DNA of 8,375 nt. It comes from Rhodobacteraceae bacterium UBA6236. GTDB taxonomy: Bacteria > Pseudomonadota > Alphaproteobacteria > Rhodobacterales > Rhodobacteraceae. Positions 1-5,905 of this stretch are shown here, in pieces. The stretch's first letter is position 1; every line of letters starts with the position of its first letter. The translations under genes and the position numbers were made by a program. The notes below the pieces were generated by a model, which saw only the letters and a list, made by a program, of their open reading frames with translations, was not told the origin of the DNA and ran no database searches. The stretch lies in the NCBI GenBank assembly GCA_002440945.1, contig DJWG01000033.1, positions 1 to 8,375 on the forward strand. The letters run 5' to 3'.

Positions 1-319
1 CCTGGCGGGCATAGCCGAAATAGGGAATGACCGCCGTGATCCGGTCCGCCGACGACCGCCGCAGGGCGTCGGTCATGATCAAGAGCTCCATCAGGTTGTC
101 GTTGGCCGGGTTCGAGGTCGGCTGGATGATGTACATGTCTTCGCCGCGGACGTTCTCGAAGACCTCGACGAAGATTTCCTGATCGTTGAAACGTTCGACC
201 CGCGCCTCGACCAGGCTCACGGACATGCCCCGGTGCATCGACATCCGCCGGGCGATGGCGGTGGCCAGCGGCTTGTTGGCGTTGCCGGAAATGAGCTTCG
301 GTTCGGTCATGGCGGGCAT
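1..319 (-). CDS. prs: Ribose-phosphate pyrophosphokinase (PRPP synthetase), N-terminal part, cut by window edge
   Basis: This enzyme transfers pyrophosphate from ATP to ribose 5-phosphate, making PRPP for purine, pyrimidine, His, Trp and NAD synthesis in the cytosol. About 106 codons are visible; the family is usually about 310-340 residues, so the catalytic and PRPP-binding loops lie outside the window. Visible family signatures are the early SGNANKPLA stretch (residues 11-19), FNDQEIFVE followed by ENVRGED (about 44-61), [20 protein letters not shown] (about 66-85) and PYFGYARQ at the edge, where the Arg-Gln pair is the known ATP-contacting segment. The start at 319 (Met-Pro-Ala-Met) was chosen because GAAGGA lies nine bases upstream. 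The second Met, at 310, is possible but its spacing is poor. The gene is divergent from the isomerase gene, with about 104 bases between them. No oddities are seen. Confidence 0.95.
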   Translation of the reverse strand, partial: MPAMTEPKLISGNANKPLATAIARRMSMHRGMSVSLVEARVERFNDQEIFVEVFENVRGEDMYIIQPTSNPANDNLMELLIMTDALRRSSADRITAVIPYFGYARQ

Positions 320-423
320 GCGGGCTGGTCCTTCGGGGCAAGGGGGGGATTCGATGCGTTGCGCAGGGATTACCACCCGGTTAGCCTGCCCGCAAATTCC
401 CGAAGGGCAAAGAAGCAGGGCAA
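320..423. promoter_or_regulatory. Divergent intergenic region between prs and the isomerase gene; weak promoter candidates
   Basis: This gap must hold the starts for both divergent genes unless they are read from elsewhere. The best plus-strand match is TTGCGC (359-364), 17 bases, TAGCCT (382-387). The best minus-strand match is TTGCGG (395-390), 17 bases, TAATCC (372-367). Both have a good spacer but poor -10 hexamers, so these are candidates only. GGGCAAA occurs twice as a direct repeat (405-411 and 418-424), just before and into the isomerase start codon. The isomerase has no strong Shine-Dalgarno sequence: an AGCAGGG lies only three bases before the ATG. Confidence 0.3.
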
Positions 424-1038
424 ATGACCCAGATCGACTATTTTCTCACCACGCTGTCGCCTTACGTCTATCTGGCGGGCACCCGCCCGGCCGGGATCGC
501 GGCCCGCCACGGGGCAAAGCTGCGGTATCGGCCGGTCCATTTCGCTTCGCTTGCCCCGCGCATGGGCGGGCGGCTGCTGTCCGATGCCTCGGACGCCCGC
601 CGCGATTGGGTGCGTCAGGATCTGGCGCGGCAGGCGGCGCGGTTGGGGCTGCCGATCAGCGAACGCCCGATGTTCTGGCCCACGAACCCCGCGCCTTCGG
701 CCTATGCGATCATCGCGGCGCAGGACGCGGTCGACAAGGGCGCCGGCGGCGATCTGGCGGGGCTGGTCCACGGCTTTTCCCGCGCCATCTGGGCAGAGGA
801 CCGCGACATTTCCGACGACGCCGTGGTGCAGGACATCCTGAAGGCGCACGGCTTCGATCCCGGGCTCAGCTTCAGCGGCATGCTGATCGGGGCCGAAACC
901 TATGCCGCCAACCTGGAAGAGGCGGCCCTGCGCGGCGTGATCGGCGTGCCGTTCCTGATTACCGGCGGGGATGCGCGCTTCTGGGGGCAGGACCGGCTTG
1001 ACGATCTGGACCGGCATCTGGCGGAGGGCGGCGCATGA
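424..1038 (+). CDS. 2-hydroxychromene-2-carboxylate isomerase-like protein (DsbA/kappa-GST fold)
   Basis: The 204-residue protein matches the HCCA isomerase/kappa glutathione transferase family. Known members use glutathione to isomerise 2-hydroxychromene-2-carboxylate in naphthalene breakdown, or act as glutathione transferases. A thioredoxin-fold start is followed by Leu-Ser-Pro-Tyr (residues 11-14), whose Ser12 sits where the family has its glutathione-activating serine. The inserted helical domain spans roughly residues 45-165. The closing cis-Pro segment GVIGVPFLI (171-179) and [10 protein letters not shown] (186-195) are strong family signatures. No signal peptide is seen, so it is probably cytosolic. 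Its stop overlaps the next gene's start in ATGA, implying a two-gene operon with an alpha/beta hydrolase. No aromatic-degradation genes are nearby, so nahD would be unjustified and the substrate is unknown. Confidence 0.85.
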   Translation: MTQIDYFLTTLSPYVYLAGTRPAGIAARHGAKLRYRPVHFASLAPRMGGRLLSDASDARRDWVRQDLARQAARLGLPISERPMFWPTNPAPSAYAIIAAQDAVDKGAGGDLAGLVHGFSRAIWAEDRDISDDAVVQDILKAHGFDPGLSFSGMLIGAETYAANLEEAALRGVIGVPFLITGGDARFWGQDRLDDLDRHLAEGGA

Positions 1039-1835
1039 CCACCGACATTCGCGCCGGGCGCATGATCGCGCATCGCACCTTCGGCACCGGCCCGCGGCGG
1101 GGGCTGGCCATCCATTGCTCGCTCGCGCATTCGGGCGCCTGGTCGGGCGTGGCGGCGGCGCTGGCGGATGACATGACCATCACCGCCTTCGACATGCCGG
1201 GCCATGGCCGTTCGGCGGACTGGGACGGAAACGGCGATTATCTGCAGGCGGTGGCCGCCATCGCCGCCAGCTTCCTGACCGAACCCGTCGACCTGATCGG
1301 CCATTCCGCCGGGGGCATCGCGGCGCTGCAACTGGCGCTGGCCGCGCCCGATATGATCCGCAGCCTCACGCTGATCGAACCGGTGCTGTTCGCCGCCCTG
1401 CGCGGCAGTTCCGAATGGGATGCCTATGTCCGGCAACGCAGCGGCTATGCCGAGGCCCTTGATCGTGACGATCGGGAAACCGCGGCGCGGGAGTTCATGG
1501 CGCAATGGGGCAACGGCACGCCGTGGCAGGAACTGGACCCGCGCCAGCGCGCCTATCTGGTCCAGCGGATGACGATCATCCAGGCCTGCACGCCCGGCAG
1601 CGACGAAGACAGCGGCGGCGTTCTGGCCGAAGGGCGGCTCGAGTCGCTGGACCTGCCGGTCATGCTGATCGGCGGGACTGCATCGCCCGATGCCGTCAAC
1701 AGCATCAACGAGGCGCTGGCCGCGCGGATGGCGGATGTCGGTGTGGCGGCGGTCGAAGACGCGGGGCACATGTCGCCGGTAACGCATCCCGCCCAGGTGG
1801 CGGGGCTGATCGAGGTCAACGTCACCCGCGGATAA
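1035..1835 (+). CDS. Alpha/beta hydrolase fold protein, substrate unknown
   Basis: The 266-residue protein is an alpha/beta hydrolase. The nucleophile elbow is GHSAGG with Ser91. The preceding FDMPGHGRS (52-60) is the usual strand-turn segment. DAGHMSPVTHP (242-252) supplies the catalytic His245 near the C-terminus. The oxyanion segment reads HCSLAHSGAW (27-36) instead of the common HGxxGS. The strand before the expected acid, LPVMLIGGTASPDAV (207-221), lacks the usual G-x-x-D-x-x-x-P arrangement. Asp219 is the nearest candidate acid; otherwise the acid may sit elsewhere, for example Glu115 in LIEPV. A cap region spans roughly 120-200. There is no signal peptide. The start overlaps the isomerase stop (ATGA), so translation is probably coupled. 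Esterase, lactonase and C-C hydrolase activity are all possible. The 3' end overlaps the convergent aldolase gene by 14 bases. Confidence 0.88.
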   Translation: MTTDIRAGRMIAHRTFGTGPRRGLAIHCSLAHSGAWSGVAAALADDMTITAFDMPGHGRSADWDGNGDYLQAVAAIAASFLTEPVDLIGHSAGGIAALQLALAAPDMIRSLTLIEPVLFAALRGSSEWDAYVRQRSGYAEALDRDDRETAAREFMAQWGNGTPWQELDPRQRAYLVQRMTIIQACTPGSDEDSGGVLAEGRLESLDLPVMLIGGTASPDAVNSINEALAARMADVGVAAVEDAGHMSPVTHPAQVAGLIEVNVTRG

Positions 1836-2874
1836 GCGCGAGGATTCCTTCGACATCGGCCTCGGTCGTGGACCAGGAACAGACGAGCCGCGCCGCCAGT
1901 GCTTCGTCTTCGGGGCCAGTCATCGACTGATCGCCGGGCCAGAGGTAGTAGCGCGCGCCGCCGGCATCAGCCCGGCGGTGGCCGCTGCGGGGGAAGGCGG
2001 CGAAGACAGCATTGGCTTCGGTCGGGTGGACAAGGCTTGCGCCCGGAATGGCGGAAAGGCCATTGGACAGCTGCCTGGCGGCGGCATTGGCCTGATGCGC
2101 AAGCCGCAGCCACAAATCATCGGTCAGGTAGGCGAGCATCTGGGCCGACAGGTAGCGGTGTTTGGAAAACAGATGGCCGGCGCGCTTGCGGCGGAATTCG
2201 AATTCCTCGGCGCGGGCGGGATCGAAGATCACCACCGCCTCGACCCCCATGCAGCCGTTCTTGGTGCCGCCGAACGACAGGACATCGACGCCCGCCTTCC
2301 AGGTCAGTTCCGCCGGGGTGCAGCCCGCGGTGATGAGCGCGTTGGTGAAGCGCGCCCCATCCATGTGGACGGGCAGGCCATAGCCGCGCGCCACATCCGC
2401 CAGCGCCTTGACGGCGGGCGCATGGTAGATCGTGCCATGTTCCGTGGCATTGGTGATCGACACCATGCCGCGTTGAACGTTATGCACCCCTCCGCCCCCG
2501 GTGGCGGCGATGACGCGACCCAGTGCCTCGGGCGTCATGCGGGCGTGATCGCCATCGATCAGCACGAGCTTCGACCCGCCGGTATAGAATTCGGGGGCGC
2601 CGCATTCGTCTTCCTCGATATGGGCGTTGCGGTGGCAGAAGACCGCCTGCCACGGCTGGACGAGGATCGCGCAGGACAGCGCATTGGCCGCTGTGCCGGT
2701 GGCGACAAGGTAGACCGCCGCATCAGGCGCCTCGAAGATCTGGCGGATGCGGTTGCGGACTTCGGCCATCAGGTCGTCATTGCCGTAGGGCATGGCGCTG
2801 CCCTGATTGGCGGCAACGATGGCGGCCATGATTTCGGGCGCGGTGGCGGCGGTGTTGTCGGAGGCGAAGTTCAT
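1822..2874 (-). CDS. ltaE: Low-specificity L-threonine aldolase (PLP, fold type I)
   Basis: The 350-residue enzyme is expected to split L-threonine or L-allo-threonine to glycine and acetaldehyde, using pyridoxal phosphate in the cytosol. It starts FASDNTAATAPEIMAAI, the substrate-loop opening typical of the family, followed by GSAMPYGND (25-33). ATGTAAN (58-64) is the phosphate-binding segment. HMDGAR (170-175) contains Asp172, which pairs with the PLP ring nitrogen. FGGTKNG (201-207) carries Lys205, the Schiff-base lysine. HIEEDECGA (85-93) holds the ring-stacking histidine region. Length fits the family. An open frame extends far upstream, but the ATG at 2874 is correct: it gives the conserved N-terminus and forms TGATG with the stop of the upstream gene, implying coupled translation. 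ltaE is used for the low-specificity type; stereospecificity cannot be read from sequence. Confidence 0.93.
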   Translation of the reverse strand: MNFASDNTAATAPEIMAAIVAANQGSAMPYGNDDLMAEVRNRIRQIFEAPDAAVYLVATGTAANALSCAILVQPWQAVFCHRNAHIEEDECGAPEFYTGGSKLVLIDGDHARMTPEALGRVIAATGGGGVHNVQRGMVSITNATEHGTIYHAPAVKALADVARGYGLPVHMDGARFTNALITAGCTPAELTWKAGVDVLSFGGTKNGCMGVEAVVIFDPARAEEFEFRRKRAGHLFSKHRYLSAQMLAYLTDDLWLRLAHQANAAARQLSNGLSAIPGASLVHPTEANAVFAAFPRSGHRRADAGGARYYLWPGDQSMTGPEDEALAARLVCSWSTTEADVEGILALIRG

Positions 2875-3338
2875 CACTGGTCCTCGATGATGTAGTCTTC
2901 CCAATCGTCCTCGGGGACTTCGAATTCGGGAACCGTCCAGCCCTGCACCGACTGTCCGGCGGCGCGGGTGCTGTCGGGATCGCCGGTGATCAGCGGGTGC
3001 CAGTCCGGCAGCGGCTTGCCTTCGTGACGCAGCCGGTAGGCGCAGGTCGAGGGCATCCAGTAGGCGATGTCGCCGATGTTCTTCGGGGTCAGCACCACGC
3101 ATTCGGGCACGAATTGCTTGCGGCTTTCGTAATGCGCGCAGCGGCAGGTGCTGTCGTCCAGAAGGCGGCAGCCGATGCGGGTGAAGAAAACCTGACCGGT
3201 ATCGGCGTCTTCAAGCTTGTTCAGGCAGCATTTTCCGCAGCCGTCGCAAAGCGCCTCCCATTCACGGGGGGTGAGCTTTGTCAGCGGCTGGTTCCAGAAA
3301 CCGGGGCGCAGGCGGTCGCGGGGGATGTCGTCCTTCAT
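2874..3338 (-). CDS. UPF0260/YkgJ-type CxxCxxCC cysteine-cluster protein
   Basis: The 154-residue protein belongs to the UPF0260 (YcgN-like) branch of the YkgJ family, thought to bind a metal ion or Fe-S cluster; no defined reaction is known. The signature is CDGCGKCC (residues 31-38; Cys31, 34, 37, 38). Further cysteines are Cys57, Cys65, Cys67, Cys80 and Cys99, nine in total, within family-typical phrases such as FFTRIGCRLLD and CAHYESRK. The N-terminal FWNQPLTKLTPREWEALCDGC is also characteristic. The C-terminal 25 residues are acidic (EVPEDDWEDYIIEDQ). No signal peptide is present. The stop is fused to the aldolase start (TGATG), so the two are almost certainly co-transcribed, but no functional link is known. 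The Shine-Dalgarno before the ATG at 3338 is weak. Confidence 0.9.
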   Translation of the reverse strand: MKDDIPRDRLRPGFWNQPLTKLTPREWEALCDGCGKCCLNKLEDADTGQVFFTRIGCRLLDDSTCRCAHYESRKQFVPECVVLTPKNIGDIAYWMPSTCAYRLRHEGKPLPDWHPLITGDPDSTRAAGQSVQGWTVPEFEVPEDDWEDYIIEDQ

Positions 3339-3380
3339 GGCGCGTCAATCTGGCGGATGACGCGGCGAAAGGGAAGGGGC

Positions 3381-3403
3381 CCCGCGTCCGGTCGTGGCGC
3401 GGG
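3381..3403. repeat. Small GC-rich inverted repeat between ribF and the YkgJ-type gene
   Basis: CCCGCG (3381-3386) and CGCGGG (3398-3403) form a 6-base stem with an 11-base loop, next to a GGGGCCCC palindrome (3376-3383). On the minus strand it is followed by a C/T-rich run (CCCCTTCCCTTTC), so it may assist termination after ribF or be part of the leader of the next gene. In sequence of this GC content such a short stem can occur by chance. Confidence 0.25.
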
Positions 3404-3430
3404 ACGGTCACGTTGGCATGAGTATTTGGG

Positions 3431-3474
3431 CAAAGAAGAAGCCGAAAGCGCGCGCGGGCCGTCAGGCTTCGGCC
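3431..3474 (-). terminator. Terminator-like hairpin overlapping the 3' end of ribF
   Basis: Read on the minus strand, GCCGAAGC (3473-3466), made from the last ribF codons, pairs with GCTTTCGGC (3449-3441), leaving one bulged base. The loop includes the ribF stop codon. The stem is followed directly by TTCTTCTTTG (3440-3431), a T-rich tail as expected of a Rho-independent terminator. The tail continues into an AT-rich element discussed in the findings. The large loop and the bulge make it less than ideal. Confidence 0.5.
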
Positions 3475-4388
3475 AGGATTTCGCGGGCGCGGGCACAGTC
3501 CTGGTCCATCTGGGCGATGAGGGCGGGAAGGCCGTCGAACTTCATTTCGGGGCGCAGGTAATCGATCAGCGCGATCGACAGGTGCTGGCCGTAAAGATTG
3601 CCGGAAAAGTCGAAGATGTGGGTTTCAAGGTTCGGGGTGTTCTGGCCGAACATCGGGCGCACGCCAAGGCTTGCCGCGCCGCCGTAGCTGCCCGCATCGG
3701 GGCCGGTCAGGATATCGACCTTGACGGCATAGACGCCAAGGCGTGGCAGATGCAGCCCTTCGACGGCCATGTTCGCGGTGGGAAAGCCCAATTCCCGCCC
3801 GCGCTTTTCGCCATGCAGCACAGCGCCTTCGATCCTGTGCAGATGCCCGAGCATCCGGGCCGCGTCGCGGGGGCGACCTTCGGTCAGCGCCCTGCGGATC
3901 GCGGTCGAGGAAACTTCGGTCGTCCCGATCGCCAGAAGCGGCGCGATGCTGACGCCGAAGCCAAGGCGGTCGCCCAGGGCGCGCAGGGTCTCTGCGGTGC
4001 CGCTCCGGCCCTTGCCGAAGCAGAAATCGGTGCCGACCGTCACATGGCGGACGCCAAGCCCTTCGGCGAGGATCCGGGTCGCGAAGTCTTCCGCCGACAT
4101 TCCCGCCAGCGCGGCGGTAAAGGGCAGTTCGTAAAGGATATCGACGCCCAGCTTGTCCATCCGGTTGGCGCGGGCTTCGGCGTTCATCAGCCGGAAGGCG
4201 GGCGCGTCGGGCGAAAAATACTGGCGCGGGTGCGGTTCAAAGGTGACGATCCCCAGGGGCGCGTCCTGCCGGCGCGCAAGGTCGATCACCGAGCGATGGC
4301 CAAGGTGCACCCCGTCGAAATTGCCAAGCGCCACGGACGCACCGCGCGCCAAGGGCGCCAGCCCTTGCCAGTCCTGGATGATCTGCAT
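3462..4388 (-). CDS. ribF: Bifunctional riboflavin kinase / FAD synthetase
   Basis: The protein phosphorylates riboflavin to FMN and adenylates FMN to FAD in the cytosol. The N-terminal nucleotidyltransferase domain (about residues 1-180) shows GNFDGVHLGH (22-31), EPHP (51-54), VGTDFCFGKGRSG (118-130) and VSSTAIR (159-165), all core FAD-synthetase motifs. The C-terminal flavokinase domain (about 182-305) shows GFPTAN (201-206), which binds ATP/Mg, and LETHIFDF with Glu255 as the expected catalytic residue, then NLYG. Length from the ATG at 4388 is 308 residues, normal for bacterial RibF. A GTG two codons upstream (4394) is an alternative start, and a GGGA lies 11 bases before it, so the start is uncertain by two residues. 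The MaoC-like gene ends 27 bases upstream of the ATG (21 upstream of the GTG), suggesting one transcript. Confidence 0.96.
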   Translation of the reverse strand: MQIIQDWQGLAPLARGASVALGNFDGVHLGHRSVIDLARRQDAPLGIVTFEPHPRQYFSPDAPAFRLMNAEARANRMDKLGVDILYELPFTAALAGMSAEDFATRILAEGLGVRHVTVGTDFCFGKGRSGTAETLRALGDRLGFGVSIAPLLAIGTTEVSSTAIRRALTEGRPRDAARMLGHLHRIEGAVLHGEKRGRELGFPTANMAVEGLHLPRLGVYAVKVDILTGPDAGSYGGAASLGVRPMFGQNTPNLETHIFDFSGNLYGQHLSIALIDYLRPEMKFDGLPALIAQMDQDCARAREILAEA

Positions 4389-4415
4389 TGGCACGCGGGG
4401 GTGTTTCCCGTTTTG

Positions 4416-4847
4416 TCAGTCGCTCTTGCGGGAGGGCGCCAGAACCAGCGCCTCGCCCTTCACGACGACGGTATCGCCCACCACGGCGCGGGTTTCAAGG
4501 GTCACGCGGCGGCGGGGCAGGTCGATGGCGGTGGCTGTCACCTCGACCGTGACGATGTCCCGGGGGCGCACCGGGGCGAGGAACTTGAGGTCCTGGCCCA
4601 GGTAGACCGTGCCGTGGCCCGGAAGCTGTTCGCCGATCACCGCCGAAATCAGGCCTGCGGTCAGCATCCCATGCGCGATGCGGCCCTTGAACATCGTGGC
4701 ATTGGCGTAGTCGTCATCCAAATGCACGGGATTGCGGTCGGTCGAGACTTCGGCGAACTGCTGGATATCCTGATCGGTAATTTCCTTTTGCAGGCTGCGC
4801 ATCATCCCGACTTCGATATCCTCAATGTAGACCGTTCCGCGAGTCAT
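4416..4847 (-). CDS. MaoC-like (R)-specific enoyl-CoA hydratase family protein
   Basis: The 143-residue protein has a single hot-dog fold of the MaoC/PhaJ family, which hydrates trans-2-enoyl-CoA to (R)-3-hydroxyacyl-CoA, for example to feed polyhydroxyalkanoate synthesis or other acyl-CoA routes. The hydratase motif reads FAEVSTDRNPVHLDDDYA (31-48), with Asp37, Asn39 and His42 at the expected catalytic positions. AHGMLTAGLISAVIG (58-72) is the following helix. The C-terminal half (LGQDLKFLAPVRPRDIVTVEV) is the typical outer strand region. The start at 4847 is supported by AAGGGG nine bases upstream. It probably shares a transcript with ribF just downstream. Its substrate chain length is not readable, and no PHA gene is in the window, so phaJ is not assigned. 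An AT-rich dyad lies upstream and may carry the promoter. Confidence 0.9.
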   Translation of the reverse strand: MTRGTVYIEDIEVGMMRSLQKEITDQDIQQFAEVSTDRNPVHLDDDYANATMFKGRIAHGMLTAGLISAVIGEQLPGHGTVYLGQDLKFLAPVRPRDIVTVEVTATAIDLPRRRVTLETRAVVGDTVVVKGEALVLAPSRKSD

Positions 4848-4913
4848 GTCCGTCCGCCCCTTCAGATTGATGGGGGGACGTTAGCGGCAAGTTCATTTCG
4901 CCGCAAATGCAAA

Positions 4914-4959
4914 GGTAACAAATATGCGAAAAAACCACTTCGCCTGAAATATTGTTACC
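4914..4959. repeat. AT-rich dyad between the HAD and MaoC genes
   Basis: GGTAACAAATAT (4914-4925) and ATATTGTTACC (4949-4959) are inverted repeats of 11 paired bases with one bulged A. Inside, GCGAA (4926-4930) and TTCGC (4939-4943) form a second, nested stem. The element starts just after the HAD stop (4966-4968) and ends 67 bases before the MaoC start on the minus strand. It stands out as AT-rich in a GC-rich background. It could be a regulator-binding site for the MaoC-ribF unit or an unusual terminator for the HAD gene. No clean T-run follows the outer stem, which argues against a standard terminator. Confidence 0.5.
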
Positions 4960-4965
4960 GGCCCC

Positions 4966-5844
4966 TCACCGGAGCCTGCCGATGGCGTAGGTGGGCGACA
5001 TCTGTCTTGCGTCGAGCCAGGGGGCGAGGAGCGACTGGTCGGGGTTTTCCACATCGGGGCCGAACTGGTCGGCGGACAGACCGCCGGTGATGAAAAGCGT
5101 GTCGATGCCTTCGTTGATGCCGCCCAGCACATCCGTTGCGATGCCGTCCCCGATGGCCAGCGTCCGGGAGGGCTCGGCCTCATGCCCGATCTCGGCCAGA
5201 CGGCGGCGGGCCAGATCGTAGATCGGGGGATGCGGCTTGCCGAAGTAAAGCGATTCACCGCCCATCTGGGTGTAAAGTTCCGCAATCGCCCCGGCGCAGT
5301 AGATGCGCCGGTCGCCCATGTCGACGACGATATCGGGGTTGGTGCAGAGCATCTTGAGGCCGTTGACCTTCGCCAAGAGCAGCCGACCGCGATAATCTTC
5401 CGGGGTTTCGTGCAGCTCGTCGAAGGGGCCGGTGCAGACGATGCCCTCGGCCTCGGCCAGGGGCACGCGGGTGATGTCGGCGGCGGAATGGCCCTTGGGC
5501 GGCTTCGTGAAGAAACCGTCATCCTTTTCAGGCCCCAGATGCCAGACCTTGTGGCCAACCGCCCCCTCGAACAGCGCGAATTGCGCGGCGTCGCCGGAAG
5601 ACACGACCAGATCCCAGGCGTCGCGCGGCACGCCCATCCGGTCGAGCGTCAGGGTGACATCGGCGGCGGGGCGCGGGGCGTTGGTCATCATCACCACCTT
5701 GCCGCCGCCCTTGCGGTAGGATTGCAGCGCGGCCACGGCGGCGGGGTAGGGATCATGGCCGTTGTGGACGCAGCCCCAAAGATCGCAAAACAGGGTGTCA
5801 TAGCCTGCGGCGATGTCGGCAAGCGCGGGGATGATCCGGGTCAT
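4966..5844 (-). CDS. HAD superfamily subfamily IIA hydrolase (TIGR01459-like)
   Basis: The 292-residue protein is a HAD phosphatase-fold enzyme with a IIA-type cap, resembling the alphaproteobacterial hypothetical group TIGR01459. Motif I is CDLWGCVHNG (20-29), with nucleophile Asp21. Motif II is MMTNAPR with Thr54. The cap spans roughly 60-195. Motif III is FGKPHPPIYD with Lys203. Motif IV is AIGDGIATDVLGG with Asp233 and Asp238, the Mg ligands. Motif I carries Trp23 where most HAD phosphatases have the second Asp (the general acid); as I recall, the DxWGxxHxG form is usual in this group, so it is unlikely to be a mutation. The substrate is unknown; IIA relatives act on small phosphorylated sugars, nucleotides or 4-nitrophenyl phosphate. 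AGG precedes the ATG at 5844. It is separated from ppaC by a terminator-like hairpin. Confidence 0.9.
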   Translation of the reverse strand: MTRIIPALADIAAGYDTLFCDLWGCVHNGHDPYPAAVAALQSYRKGGGKVVMMTNAPRPAADVTLTLDRMGVPRDAWDLVVSSGDAAQFALFEGAVGHKVWHLGPEKDDGFFTKPPKGHSAADITRVPLAEAEGIVCTGPFDELHETPEDYRGRLLLAKVNGLKMLCTNPDIVVDMGDRRIYCAGAIAELYTQMGGESLYFGKPHPPIYDLARRRLAEIGHEAEPSRTLAIGDGIATDVLGGINEGIDTLFITGGLSADQFGPDVENPDQSLLAPWLDARQMSPTYAIGRLR

Positions 5845-5861
5845 GGGAACCTGTGGGGGAA

Positions 5862-5895
5862 TTGGGACAAGGAAGGGGCGGCAGCGCGCCGCCCC
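5862..5895 (-). terminator. Rho-independent-like terminator after ppaC
   Basis: On the minus strand, 10 bases after the ppaC stop, GGGGCGGC (5895-5888) and GCCGCCCC (5882-5875) form a perfect 8-base GC stem with a 5-base loop. The stem is followed by TTCCTTGTCCC, a moderately T-rich tail. Position and stem strength fit a terminator that separates ppaC from the downstream HAD gene. The broken T-run lowers certainty. Confidence 0.6.
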
Positions 5896-5905
5896 GTTGA
5901 AGGCG

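Noticed and set aside
186..1017. Long overlapping open frames on both strands (186-1001 plus, 370-1017 minus) over the prs start and isomerase gene
   Set aside because: Their translations are Arg/Gly/Pro-rich with no recognisable motif, and they overlap genes with clear family signatures. They are by-products of high GC content.
900..1856. A 318-codon minus-strand open frame opposite the alpha/beta hydrolase
   Set aside because: The plus-strand product has catalytic motifs and an ATGA link to its neighbour; the antisense product is rich in Arg, Gly, His and Asp and shows no motif.
1940..2010. Possible frameshift near the aldolase C-terminus, suggested by the odd run ADAGGARYYLWPGDQ
   Set aside because: The frame continues to a plausible family ending with normal total length (350 residues), so it is taken as intact.
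2875..3102. Upstream extension of the threonine aldolase frame, giving a 426-residue protein
   Set aside because: The extension overlaps the YkgJ-type gene in another frame and has no aldolase homology; the ATG at 2874 gives the normal family N-terminus.
4848..4965. FMN (RFN) riboswitch upstream of the MaoC-ribF unit
   Set aside because: The gap is about 118 bases and lacks the conserved RFN blocks; only the AT-rich dyad is seen.
2997..5090. A 697-codon plus-strand open frame opposite the YkgJ-type, ribF and MaoC genes
   Set aside because: It lies antisense to three well-supported genes, has low-complexity composition and no domain pattern. Stop codons are rare opposite GC-rich genes.
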